Assembly: GCA_050299555.1 (NCBI GenBank)
Contig: JBNKWA010000078.1
Coordinates: forward strand, 1 to 54,560
Direction: 5' to 3'
Source of the DNA: JBNKWA01 sp050299555
GTDB taxonomy: Bacteria > Pseudomonadota > Alphaproteobacteria > Rhodobacterales > Rhodobacteraceae
Length of the DNA stretch: 54,560 nt
The notes beneath the pieces were generated by a model. It saw nothing but the letters and a program-made list of their open reading frames with translations, made no database searches and had not been told where the DNA came from. A program made the position numbers and the translations under genes. Positions 17,061-25,462 of this stretch are shown in pieces. How positions within the stretch are numbered: the first letter of the stretch is position 1; the number at the start of each line of letters is the position of its first letter.

Positions 17061-17234
17061 ATGCACCTTGCCTCCCTGATGCTGTCGTTTCGCCGGTTCG
17101 GGCTGCGGCGCGCCCGCCGACCCGCCCCCCTTTCCGACACCGACCCGTTCCGCGATCCGCGGATCCGGGCCATGGATCTCGACCAGCTTGCCGATCTGCC
17201 CTTCCCGCGCGACCTGCCGCCACCGCCGCGATAG
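17061..17234 (+). CDS. Small basic protein (57 aa) divergent from LysR gene
   Basis: ATG at 17061 preceded by AAAAAGGAT at a good distance; TAG at 17232. The chain starts MHLASLMLSFRRFGLRRARR, continues Pro-rich, and ends DPRIRAMDLDQLADLPFPRD plus PPPPR. The middle to C-terminal motif resembles short alphaproteobacterial proteins of the DUF1127-like kind, but I cannot assign a family. Codon use matches the genome. Its position across a LysR box supports it as the regulator's target. Confidence 0.5.
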   Translation: MHLASLMLSFRRFGLRRARRPAPLSDTDPFRDPRIRAMDLDQLADLPFPRDLPPPPR

Positions 17235-17387
17235 CTCGGGCCCTCGCTGTCCCGGGCAGGGGGCGCTGGCCGCCGCCACAGCGCGAAAGATCGCCGTCGA
17301 CATGCCCCTCGCGGCGCCCGGCGCGCCCGGCTATGGTCGCGGCCCATGAACCGACCGCACCCCGCTGCAAGACCCTAGGCCGCCGGC

Positions 17388-17816
17388 ATGATCCTCGGCA
17401 TCGGCACGGATCTGTGCAACATCGAGCGCATCGAGCGGACGCTGGACCGGTTCGGCGACCGTTTCCGCAACCGCGTCTTCACCGAGATCGAGCAGAAAAA
17501 GGCCGAGCGCCGGGCCGATACCCCCGGCACCTATGCCAAGCGCTGGGCCGCGAAAGAGGCCTGTTCCAAGGCGCTGGGCACCGGGCTGAGGATGGGCATC
17601 GCCTGGAAGGACATGAGCGTGGTCAACCTGCGCACCGGCCAGCCCCAGATGCGCCTGACGGGCTGGGCGGCCGAGCGGCTGGCGGCAATGACCCCGCCCG
17701 GGCACGAGGCGGTGGTGCACGTGACGCTGACCGACGATCACCCCTGGGCGCAGGCGGTGGTGGTGATCGAGGCGCGGCCGCTGGGCACCGGTGCCGGCGC
17801 GGGGGCCGAACCTTGA
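17388..17816 (+). CDS. acpS: Holo-[acyl-carrier-protein] synthase
   Basis: 142 residues. Transfers 4'-phosphopantetheine from CoA to ACP. It has the signature GIGTDLCNIERIE (4-16, Mg-binding Asp) and KRWAAKEACSKALGTG (51-66, catalytic Glu/Lys). Length is typical plus a short Gly/Ala tail. First gene of a plus-strand operon acpS-lepB-lepB-like-rnc with a 52-bp gap to lepB. Confidence 0.96.
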   Translation: MILGIGTDLCNIERIERTLDRFGDRFRNRVFTEIEQKKAERRADTPGTYAKRWAAKEACSKALGTGLRMGIAWKDMSVVNLRTGQPQMRLTGWAAERLAAMTPPGHEAVVHVTLTDDHPWAQAVVVIEARPLGTGAGAGAEP

Positions 17817-17868
17817 CACGCCTGCCGGCCCGCGCCACAAGGCCGCGACGCACGGGAGCGGATCAGGT

Positions 17869-18654
17869 ATGGTGACGAAGGCGGTGAAGAAGAAAGACAG
17901 TGCCTTTGTCGAGCTGGTCAAGACGGTGGTCTACGCGCTCCTGCTCGCCGGGTTGATCCGCACCGTCCTGTTCCAGCCGTTCTGGATTCCCTCCGGTTCG
18001 ATGAAGCCGACGCTGCTGATCGGCGACTTCCTGTTCGTCAACAAGTTCGCCTACGGCTATTCGCGGCACTCCTGCCCGTGGTCGCTCTGCCCCTTCGACG
18101 GGCGCATCTGGGCCACCGAGCCCAAGCGCGGCGATGTCGTGGTGTTCAAGCACCCGACGCTGGGTGTCGACTACATCAAGCGGCTGATCGGCCTGCCCGG
18201 CGACCGTTTGCAGATGAAGGACGGCCTGCTCTACATCAACGGCGCGCCGGTGGAACTGCAGCCCGACGGCACCTTTGCCGAGCGCCGCGAGCCCCAGGGC
18301 CCGGCCGGCAATCCGCCGCGCTGCACGACCGTGGAGCGTGACGGGACCTGCCTCAAGGAGCAGTACCTGGAGACGCTGCCGAACGGCGTGACCCATGCGG
18401 TGCTGAACATCGAGAACTCGTCCGGTGACAACACCGAGGAATTCGTGGTGCCCGAGGGGCACTACTTCATGATGGGCGACAACCGCGACAACTCGCTCGA
18501 CAGCCGCTTCTCGCCGCTCACCGGCGGGGTCGGATTCGTGCCCTTCGAGGATCTCGTCGGCCGCGCCGACCGGGTGATCTTCTCGTCTGCGGGGCGCTCG
18601 ATGTTCTTCGTGTGGACATGGCGGCCGGACCGGTTCTTCAAGGCGATCGACTGA
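17869..18654 (+). CDS. lepB: Signal peptidase I
   Basis: 261 residues, inner-membrane serine protease that removes Sec/Tat signal peptides. One N-terminal membrane helix (15-36), then PSGSMKPTL with nucleophile Ser44, RGDVVVFKHP, DYIKRLIGLPGD with general-base Lys104, and MGDNRDNSLDSRF. All boxes of family S26A are intact, so this is the working enzyme. Start ATG at 17869, 52 bases after acpS. A diverged second copy follows immediately. Confidence 0.97.
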   Translation: MVTKAVKKKDSAFVELVKTVVYALLLAGLIRTVLFQPFWIPSGSMKPTLLIGDFLFVNKFAYGYSRHSCPWSLCPFDGRIWATEPKRGDVVVFKHPTLGVDYIKRLIGLPGDRLQMKDGLLYINGAPVELQPDGTFAERREPQGPAGNPPRCTTVERDGTCLKEQYLETLPNGVTHAVLNIENSSGDNTEEFVVPEGHYFMMGDNRDNSLDSRFSPLTGGVGFVPFEDLVGRADRVIFSSAGRSMFFVWTWRPDRFFKAID

Positions 18655-18694
18655 ACCCCGCAGCGGCGCGCACAGGCGCCGCCGGGGGCCGGCG

Positions 18695-19714
18695 GTGAGT
18701 CTGCCCTGGCGGCTGGCGGGCACGGCGACCCGCGGCGAGGCACTGGGCTGGGCGGCGGTCTGGATGGTGGCCGGCGTGCTGGCACTGGCGGCGCTCGATC
18801 ACCGCTCGGGCGCGGTGCGGCTGGGAGCGCTCGCCGCCGTGGCCCTGGCGCAGACCGCGTTTCTCGCCGTCCTGGTGCGCCGTTTCCACGCCATGGGCCG
18901 CTCCGGCCTCTGGGTGCTTCTCGCCTCGATCCCGCTCCTGGGTCTGCCGGTCATTGCCTGGGCGCTGCTGGCGCCGGCCCGCCAGGTGGCGTTCTCCGGC
19001 GGCCGGTACGCGCCGCGCCCTGCCTATGCGCTGGGGCTTGCGGCGATCCTCCTGGCGGGGGCCTTCGTGATCTCGCGCGCCTTCTGGGTGCCCTACGTGA
19101 TCGTTGCCGGTTCCATGAAGCCGACACTGCTCCCGGGCGACTATGCCATCGCGCTCAAGGTCGATCCGGCGACGCTGACTCGCGGCGATGTGGTCGCCTA
19201 CCGTCACCCGGTCGATGGCGGCGTCTACACCGCCAGGCTGATCGGCCTGCCCGGCGACACCATCGCCGTGACCAGCGGCGTCCTGACCATCGACGGCAGT
19301 CCGGTGGCGCTGGCGCCGGCGCCCGACTTCATCGAGCTCAAGGCGCCCCAGGGGCCGCAGGGCGCGGTGCCCGCCTGCGCCAACGAACCGGTGGGGATCG
19401 GCGCCGCCTGCATCAAGGGACAGATGACCGAGACCCTGCCCGGCGGGCCCGCGCACCCGATCCTCGACATCCGCGCCGGCGTTGGCGACGAGATGGCGCC
19501 ACTGACCGTGCCACCGGCCCATGTCTTCGTCATGGGCGACAACCGCGACAACGCCCTCGACAGCCGTTTTCTGCGGAACTATGGCGGGCCCGGTCCGGTG
19601 CCGCTTGGCAATGTCACGGCCCGGTTGCGCTGGGTGGCGTTCTCGGCTGCCGGCCGCTCGGCCTTCGCCATCTGGACCTGGCGTGGCGACCGCTTCCTGA
19701 AGGCGATCCGATGA
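18695..19714 (+). CDS. DUF805-like + S26 signal peptidase paralogue lacking the catalytic lysine
   Basis: 339 residues from a GTG start, 40 bases after lepB. Residues 1-95 hold membrane helices with a DUF805-like block FHAMGRSGLWVLLASIPLLGL (65-84). A helix at 111-132 leads to an S26 domain: AGSMKPTL (Ser140), RGDVVAYRHP, VYTARLIGLPGD (176-188) and MGDNRDNALDSRF. Where LepB has Lys in YIKR, this protein has Ala180 (codon GCC), so the Ser/Lys dyad is broken. It may be a pseudoprotease, a regulator of LepB, or use another base. Its stop overlaps rnc by 4 bases (ATGA). Confidence 0.9.
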   Translation: MSLPWRLAGTATRGEALGWAAVWMVAGVLALAALDHRSGAVRLGALAAVALAQTAFLAVLVRRFHAMGRSGLWVLLASIPLLGLPVIAWALLAPARQVAFSGGRYAPRPAYALGLAAILLAGAFVISRAFWVPYVIVAGSMKPTLLPGDYAIALKVDPATLTRGDVVAYRHPVDGGVYTARLIGLPGDTIAVTSGVLTIDGSPVALAPAPDFIELKAPQGPQGAVPACANEPVGIGAACIKGQMTETLPGGPAHPILDIRAGVGDEMAPLTVPPAHVFVMGDNRDNALDSRFLRNYGGPGPVPLGNVTARLRWVAFSAAGRSAFAIWTWRGDRFLKAIR

Positions 19715-20406
19715 ACCCCGCCGCCCAGGCCGCGTTCGAGGACCGCCTCGGCCATGTCTTCGCCGACAAGGCGCTGTTGGCCGAGGCATTGACCCATGCC
19801 TCGCTGGCGGCCCGCGGCGAGCAGTCGAACCAGCGGCTGGAGTTCCTCGGCGACCGGGTGCTGGGGCTGGTGATGGCCGAGGCGCTGCTCGGGGCCTATC
19901 CCGATGCGGCCGAGGGCCGGCTGGCGCCGATCTACAACGCGCTCGTCAGGAAAGAGACCTGCGCCGAGGTGGCCGACGAGATCGGCGTCGGCGCGGCGCT
20001 GAAGATGGGCAAGTCGGAAAGCGCCTCGGGCGGGCGGCGCAAGCAGGCACTCTTGGCCGACGCGCTCGAGGCGGTGATCGCGGCGGTCTATCTCGACGCC
20101 GGTCACGCAGCGGCGCAGGCGCTGGTGCTCAGGCTATGGGGCGGGCGGCTGCACCTGGCCGAGGCGCAGGCCCGCGACGCCAAGACGGCGCTGCAGGAAT
20201 GGGCCCAGGCGCGCGGCCTGCCGCCACCGGACTATCGCGACATCGGCCGCGAGGGGCCGGACCACCAGCCGGTCTTCGAGGTCGAGGCGGTGCTGGCCAG
20301 CGGCGAGCGGGAACGCGCCCGGGCCGGATCAAAACGCGCCGCCCAGCAGGAGGCGGCGACCCGGCTTCTGGCTCGGCTCGAGGCGGGCGCCGTCCCCCGG
20401 CCCTGA
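19711..20406 (+). CDS. rnc: Ribonuclease III
   Basis: 231 residues. Endonuclease for double-stranded RNA, rRNA and mRNA processing. It shows the family signature NQRLEFLGDRVLGLV (about 40-54; catalytic Glu/Asp), the second acidic cluster ADALEAVIAAVYLDAG, and a C-terminal double-stranded RNA-binding domain from about 155 (DAKTALQEWAQARGLPPPDY, ending GSKRAAQQEAATRLL). Coupled to the upstream S26 paralogue by the ATGA overlap. Confidence 0.97.
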   Translation: MNPAAQAAFEDRLGHVFADKALLAEALTHASLAARGEQSNQRLEFLGDRVLGLVMAEALLGAYPDAAEGRLAPIYNALVRKETCAEVADEIGVGAALKMGKSESASGGRRKQALLADALEAVIAAVYLDAGHAAAQALVLRLWGGRLHLAEAQARDAKTALQEWAQARGLPPPDYRDIGREGPDHQPVFEVEAVLASGERERARAGSKRAAQQEAATRLLARLEAGAVPRP

Positions 20407-20429
20407 GCCGTCCGGCTGGCGCGCGGCGG

Positions 20430-21014
20430 TCAGCCCACCTGCCGCCTGACCACCCAGCGGTGCTTGCCGATCCGGCGGTCCCGCACGAAGCCCTGGCGTT
20501 CGAACAGCGCCAGCGTGCCGTTGTGCAGGAAGGCGCCGGCGACCTTCCGGCCTTCGGTGTCCTCGGGATAGCTCTCCACCAGCCCGCCGCCGGCCTTGGC
20601 GATCGCATCCACCGCTCCGGCCAGCGCCGCCTCGGCCACGCCGCCGCCGCGCCGGGCCTTGTCGACGAAGAAGCAGGTGATGCGCCAGTCCGGCGGCTCG
20701 GCCAGACCCGCCTCGTAGGCGCGCCGGCTCTTGATCCGGGGCAGTTCCTCGGGTGTGCCGTACTGGCACCAGCCGACGCAGTCGGTACCGTCATAGACCA
20801 GGGCTGCATGGGTGCGGCCCTCGCGAACCAGGCACAGCTTTTCCACCCGGTGGTCGCCCGCTGCACCCGGTGCGCGGCCGGCGCCCTCGGCATGGAACCC
20901 CATGCACCAGCAGCCGCCCCAGACGCCGTTGTTGCGCTCGACCACGCGCTCGAAATCCGGCCAGGTGGCCTCGTCCAGCAGCCGTACGGCGTAGCCGCCC
21001 ATGGTCCGGTCCAT
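20430..21014 (-). CDS. GNAT family N-acetyltransferase
   Basis: 194 residues. GNAT fold: N-terminal substrate part with NNGVWGGCWCMGFH, strand/loop CFFVDKARRGGGVAEAAL (acetyl-CoA loop, about 115-132), and C-terminal NGTLALFERQGFVRDRRIGKHRWVVRR. The Trp/Cys-rich N-terminal block is shared by a subgroup of uncharacterised GNATs. Stop is convergent to rnc; start lies 5 bases from the pdxJ stop on the same strand, so pdxJ-GNAT may be one transcript. Confidence 0.88.
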   Translation of the reverse strand: MDRTMGGYAVRLLDEATWPDFERVVERNNGVWGGCWCMGFHAEGAGRAPGAAGDHRVEKLCLVREGRTHAALVYDGTDCVGWCQYGTPEELPRIKSRRAYEAGLAEPPDWRITCFFVDKARRGGGVAEAALAGAVDAIAKAGGGLVESYPEDTEGRKVAGAFLHNGTLALFERQGFVRDRRIGKHRWVVRRQVG

Positions 21015-21019
21015 GCGCG

Positions 21020-21805
21020 TCAGGCGACGCCTTCGCCAAAGGCCTCGCGCCGGGCCTTGTCCATGTGCCCGCGCATGCGCCGGATGGCGCTGTCGAGGCC
21101 CGAGAAGATCGCCTCGCCAACGATGAAATGGCCGATGTTGAGCTCCATCACCTCGGGGAAGGCGGCGACCGGCTCCACGGTGTCATAGGTCAGCCCGTGC
21201 CCGGCATGGACCTCCAGCCCCAGCGAATGCGCAAAGGCGGCCATGTCGCGCAGCCGTTCCAGCTCGGCGTCGCGGTCGGCCGGCCGGTTCTCGGCGAAGG
21301 CGTCGCAATAGGCGCCGGTATGCAGTTCCACCACCGGCGCGCCGATCCGGGCCGCCGCCTCGATCTGGCGCCGGTCGGCGGCGATGAAGATCGACACCCG
21401 GCAGCCGGCGTCGCGCAGCGGCGCAATGAAATGCGCCAGCCGGTTCTCCTCGCGGGCCACCTCCAGTCCGCCCTCGGTGGTGCGCTCCTCGCGCCGCTCG
21501 GGCACCAGGCAGACCGCGTGCGGGCGGTGGCGCAACGCGATCGCCTGCATCTCGTCGGTGGCCGCCATCTCCAGGTTCAGCGGCAGGTTCAGCGTGTCCA
21601 TCAATGCGTCGATATCGGCGTCGGTGATGTGGCGCCGGTCCTCGCGCAGGTGCGCGGTGATGCCGTCGGCGCCGGCCTGCTCGGCCATACGCGCGGCGCG
21701 CACCGGGTCGGGATATTCGCCGCCGCGGGCGTTCCGGACGGTGGCGACGTGGTCGATGTTGACGCCGAGCCTGAGGCGACCCAGCGGACGGTCCGTGATG
21801 ACCAT
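21020..21805 (-). CDS. pdxJ: Pyridoxine 5'-phosphate synthase
   Basis: 261 residues. TIM-barrel enzyme condensing 1-deoxyxylulose 5-phosphate with 3-amino-2-oxopropyl phosphate to pyridoxine 5'-phosphate, last step of de novo vitamin B6 synthesis. Motifs: LRLGVNIDHVATVRNARGG, ADGITAHLREDRRHI, NLEMAATDEM, HAGHGLTYD and ELNIGHFIVGEAIF. I prefer the ATG at 21805 (AGGGG upstream) over the in-frame ATG at 21832. acpS, its usual next gene, is on the opposite strand. Confidence 0.96.
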   Translation of the reverse strand: MVITDRPLGRLRLGVNIDHVATVRNARGGEYPDPVRAARMAEQAGADGITAHLREDRRHITDADIDALMDTLNLPLNLEMAATDEMQAIALRHRPHAVCLVPERREERTTEGGLEVAREENRLAHFIAPLRDAGCRVSIFIAADRRQIEAAARIGAPVVELHTGAYCDAFAENRPADRDAELERLRDMAAFAHSLGLEVHAGHGLTYDTVEPVAAFPEVMELNIGHFIVGEAIFSGLDSAIRRMRGHMDKARREAFGEGVA

Positions 21806-21915
21806 GGCAGCAAACCCCTGTTGCAGGGTCATAAGCCTAGATCAGCGGGCATTGGCACTCCACCCCGGAATTGTACGCCACACACCGGCCCGCGCCGGCG
21901 CGGGCGGCGCCGGCG

Positions 21916-22629
21916 TCAGGACGCGGTGCCGGGTTTCGGCTTGGCCAGCGATGCGCCGACCGAACTCGTCACCGACTGAGTGACGCTCTTGGTCCTCGCC
22001 ACCGCCTCGCGCAGCTTCATGCGCTGGCGGGCACGCTGCAGCAGGCGCGAGCGACGCCGGTGCTGATAGGCCTCGATCACCGGCCGGCCGGAGAAATAGA
22101 ACGCTGCCGCGGTCACCAGTCCCGGACCGATGCCGCCAACCAGGTAGGGCATGAAGATGTAGCGGAAGAAGCCGGAAACCCGGTTCCACGCGGTCGGGCC
22201 ATCGCCGAACAATGCCGTGGCCGACTGCCACAGTCCGGCAACGGCATCGAAGAAGGCGTCCTGCAGCCAGCCGAAATTGTGCACGCGGGGCCCCTCGCCC
22301 AGAATGAAGCGTCCGGTCTCCAGGCTGACGGTGGCGATCAGCGGGAAGGTCAACGGATTGCCGACGAAGGTGCCCATCAGCGCGGCCAGGATGTTGCCGC
22401 GGGTGATCCAGGCGAACAGTGCCGCCAGCACGAAGTGAAAGCCGAAGATTGGCGTGAACGACACGAAGACGCCGCAGGCGAAGCCCAGGGCGATTCGGTG
22501 CGGCGTGTCTGGAAGTCGCTTCAGCCGGTGGCCGACATATTCGATGGCACGGCGCCAGCCGGTGCGCGGATAGACCGATTGGCGGACCTGATGCCAGACC
22601 GACGGCCGCTCCCTGCGCTTGAACACCAT
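21916..22629 (-). CDS. DUF2062 domain-containing membrane protein
   Basis: 237 residues. DUF2062 core with PHRIALGFACGVFVSFTPIFGFHFVLAALFAWITRGNI (43-80, shown in the pattern G..F.SF.P..G.H) and GNPLTFPLIATVSLETG; about four membrane helices, then a basic C-terminal tail. In alphaproteobacteria it commonly sits between the RSH gene and pdxJ, as here. Function unknown; inner membrane. Confidence 0.88.
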   Translation of the reverse strand: MVFKRRERPSVWHQVRQSVYPRTGWRRAIEYVGHRLKRLPDTPHRIALGFACGVFVSFTPIFGFHFVLAALFAWITRGNILAALMGTFVGNPLTFPLIATVSLETGRFILGEGPRVHNFGWLQDAFFDAVAGLWQSATALFGDGPTAWNRVSGFFRYIFMPYLVGGIGPGLVTAAAFYFSGRPVIEAYQHRRRSRLLQRARQRMKLREAVARTKSVTQSVTSSVGASLAKPKPGTAS

Positions 22630-22727
22630 GCCTTCACCACCTCACGCACGGACTACCCCTCCAGGCGCCCGGACAAACCCTCGACCCAATAGATGCAGTA
22701 ACGATCCTGCGCTTCAAGCGGGCGGTT

Positions 22728-24860
22728 TTATGGCGCAGCGCCCATCATGCCGCGAAATCGCGTCACTTCTGCAACATCCGAGTCGGCCTCGATAGCACGG
22801 CTAACATTATGCAGGTGCTCGAGGTCACGCACCTCGACGTCTATCACGATCCTGTAAAAATCCGGTTTGCGATCGGCGAAGACGATGTCGGTGATATTGC
22901 CGTGCTGCTCGCCGATAAGGGTGCAGATGCGCCCCAGCACACCGGCATCGTTGGCCATGGCGACCTCGAGGCTCGCCTCGTGGGTCACGCCGTCGGCGCC
23001 CGGCGCCCAGCGCAGGTCGAGCCAGTTCTCCGCGTGCTCTTCCAGGTCGGCCAGCACCGCACAGTCGATGGCGTGAATCTCCACCCCGGCGCCACGCTTC
23101 GGCACGCCGATGATGCGGTCGCCGGGCAGCGGCTGGCAGCAGGGTGCCGGCTGCGCCACCTGGTCGGTGCCCAGGCCCACCACCAGCGTCGCGTGGGCGT
23201 CGCTGCCGCTTGAGCGGATCACGTGCTTGACCAGTTCGGGATAAAGCGTGCGCACCAGATCGTTGCCGGTCAGCTCGGCCGCGCCGAGCCGGGCCAGCAG
23301 TTCCTCGGCGCCCGGCAGCCACAGCTGCTTGGCCGCGGTTTCCAGTGCCTTGTCGGTGGCCCGCTTGCCCACCTTCTCCAGCGCCACGCGGGCGATCTCG
23401 CGCCCCAGCCGAACATGGGCGGCACGGTGATCCTCGCGGATCGAGCGGCGGATCGCGGTCTTGGCCCGGCCGGTGACCACCATGTCCTCCCACGAGGATT
23501 GCGGCCGCTGCCCCTCGGCGCGGATGATCTCGATCGACTGGCCGTTCCTGAGCCGGGTCCACAGCGGCACCCGCTTGCCGTCGACCTTGGCGCCGACGCA
23601 CGAATCGCCGATCCGGGTGTGGATGGCATAGGCGAAGTCGATGGGGGTGGCGCCGCGCGGCAGCTTCACCACCTCGCCCTTCGGAGTGAAGCAGAACACC
23701 TGGTCGGTGAACATCTCCAGCTTGACGTGCTCCAGCACGTCCTCGGCGGTGCCGGCGGTCTCGATGCTCTCGGTCACCTGGGCCAGCCAGCGCAGCGGAT
23801 CGACCGCGAACGGGCTGTCGAAGCGCTCGCCGTTCTTGTAGCTCCAGTGCGCGGCGATGCCCGATTCGGCCACCTCGTGCATGTCCAGGGTCCGGATCTG
23901 GATCTCCACCCGCTTGGCGATGCGGCCCATCACCGTGGTGTGGATCGAGCGGTAGCCGTTGGATTTGGGTTGGCTGATATAGTCCTTGAAGCGCCCCGGC
24001 ACCGAGGCCCAGCGCTGATGCACGGCGCCCAGCGCCTTGTAGCAGTCCGAAACCGATCCGGTGACGATCCGGAAGCCGTAGATGTCCGACAGCCGGCCGA
24101 AGGTCTCGCCCTTCTCCTCCATCTTGCGCCAGATCGAGTAGGGCTTCTTCTCGCGGCCCGAAACCTCGGCCTCGATGCCCTGCAGCCTGAGCGTGTCGCG
24201 GATGTCTTCGGTGATCGCCGGGATCACCTCGCCGGTCTGGCGCTTGAGGTTGATGAAGCGCTTCATGATCGACTTGCGGGCATCGGGGTTGAGGATGCGG
24301 AAGGCGATGTCCTCCAGCTCCTCGCGCATCGCCTGCATGCCCATGCGGCCGGCCAGCGGCGCGTAGATCTCCATGGTCTCACGCGCCTTGCGGGCCTGCT
24401 TCTCGGGCTTGAGGAAGCTGATCGTGCGCATGTTGTGCAGCCGGTCGGCCAGCTTGACCAGCAGCACGCGCACGTCGCGCGACATCGCCATCAGCAGCTT
24501 GCGGAAGTTCTCGGCCTGCTCGGCCTCGACCGAGCTGAACTCTAGGTTGGTCAGCTTGGTGACCCCGTCGACCAGCGTCGCCACCTCCGAGCCGAAACGC
24601 TCGGCCAGCTGCGGCAGGGTCGAGCCGGTATCCTCGACAGTGTCGTGCAGCAGCGCGGTGACGATGGTGGCATCGTCCAGATGCTGCTCGGCCAGAAGCT
24701 CGGCCACCGCCACCGGATGGGTGATGTAGGGCTCGCCGGACGAGCGGACCTGGCCCTCGTGCATCTCGGTGGCATAGTCGAACGCGTCGCGGATCAGCCG
24801 CTGGTCGGAATTGGGGTTATAGGCCCGGACACGGTCCGCAAGATCGACCGAGGTCAGCAT
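22728..24860 (-). CDS. rsh: RelA/SpoT homologue: (p)ppGpp synthetase/hydrolase
   Basis: 710 residues. Controls the stringent response by making and degrading (p)ppGpp. HD hydrolase domain with HDTVED at 72-77 and the second conserved KLADRLHNMRT at 136-146; synthetase domain with YGFRIV (261-266) and GYRSIHTTV (302-310); TGS domain about 385-450 (VFCFTPKGEVVKLPRGATPIDFAYAIHT); ACT domain at about 635-705. The intact HD motif indicates a bifunctional enzyme, usual for a single-RSH alphaproteobacterium. rpoZ is just upstream on the same strand. Confidence 0.96.
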   Translation of the reverse strand: MLTSVDLADRVRAYNPNSDQRLIRDAFDYATEMHEGQVRSSGEPYITHPVAVAELLAEQHLDDATIVTALLHDTVEDTGSTLPQLAERFGSEVATLVDGVTKLTNLEFSSVEAEQAENFRKLLMAMSRDVRVLLVKLADRLHNMRTISFLKPEKQARKARETMEIYAPLAGRMGMQAMREELEDIAFRILNPDARKSIMKRFINLKRQTGEVIPAITEDIRDTLRLQGIEAEVSGREKKPYSIWRKMEEKGETFGRLSDIYGFRIVTGSVSDCYKALGAVHQRWASVPGRFKDYISQPKSNGYRSIHTTVMGRIAKRVEIQIRTLDMHEVAESGIAAHWSYKNGERFDSPFAVDPLRWLAQVTESIETAGTAEDVLEHVKLEMFTDQVFCFTPKGEVVKLPRGATPIDFAYAIHTRIGDSCVGAKVDGKRVPLWTRLRNGQSIEIIRAEGQRPQSSWEDMVVTGRAKTAIRRSIREDHRAAHVRLGREIARVALEKVGKRATDKALETAAKQLWLPGAEELLARLGAAELTGNDLVRTLYPELVKHVIRSSGSDAHATLVVGLGTDQVAQPAPCCQPLPGDRIIGVPKRGAGVEIHAIDCAVLADLEEHAENWLDLRWAPGADGVTHEASLEVAMANDAGVLGRICTLIGEQHGNITDIVFADRKPDFYRIVIDVEVRDLEHLHNVSRAIEADSDVAEVTRFRGMMGAAP

Positions 24861-24959
24861 GGCCCGGCAGCGGATCTGGCGGAAGATTCAGGACCGGCGA
24901 GGTGCTCCATGGGGGTCGTTGATCCGGTGCATTTCGTCCACGGAGCGCAAGGGCATCGC

Positions 24960-25313
24960 TCAGCCTTCGCGCTGGGCCTCCATCAGGGCACGCAGAAGCT
25001 TCTCCTCGGAGAGGTCCTCTTCCTCGCGCGCCGGCTGGTCGCTGCCCATCAGCAGCGCCATCTGATCTTCTTCGGGCTCGTCCACCTCAATATGGCGCTG
25101 GCGTGCCTCGATCACCCGCTCGCGCAGCTCTTCCGAGGTCACCGTCTCCTCGGCGATCTCGCGCAGCGCTACCACCGGGTTCTTGTCGTCGTCGCGGTCC
25201 AGCGAAATCGGCGCGCCCGAAGCCAGCTCGCGGGCGCGGTGCGACGCCAGCATCACCAGATCGAAACGGTTCGGAACCTTGTCGACGCAATCCTCGACGG
25301 TAACACGGGCCAT
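24960..25313 (-). CDS. rpoZ: DNA-directed RNA polymerase omega subunit
   Basis: 117 residues. Omega wraps the beta' C-terminus and is part of the ppGpp site. N-terminus ARVTVEDCVDKVPNRFDLVMLASHRARELASG is the classic omega pattern; the acidic C-terminal extension is typical of Rhodobacterales. Start ATG at 25313 with GGAG upstream. Gene order rpoZ then rsh on the same strand is conserved and functionally sensible. Confidence 0.96.
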   Translation of the reverse strand: MARVTVEDCVDKVPNRFDLVMLASHRARELASGAPISLDRDDDKNPVVALREIAEETVTSEELRERVIEARQRHIEVDEPEEDQMALLMGSDQPAREEEDLSEEKLLRALMEAQREG

Positions 25314-25462
25314 GCTCTGCTCCACTGTGTGCGATGGCTGGAAGAAGCGCAGTATCTATTCAAACCGTGGCGCAAATGCAAGCCGCGGCTGTGTGGCGGC
25401 CACGTGTGCGGCAAGAAGGCGTGGGGCATGCCCGCCCCCGCGACACGCCATCGGCTGCCGCC

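Noticed and set aside
23223..24545. 440-codon plus-strand frame
   Set aside because: Exactly antisense to the RSH gene, which has clear motifs.
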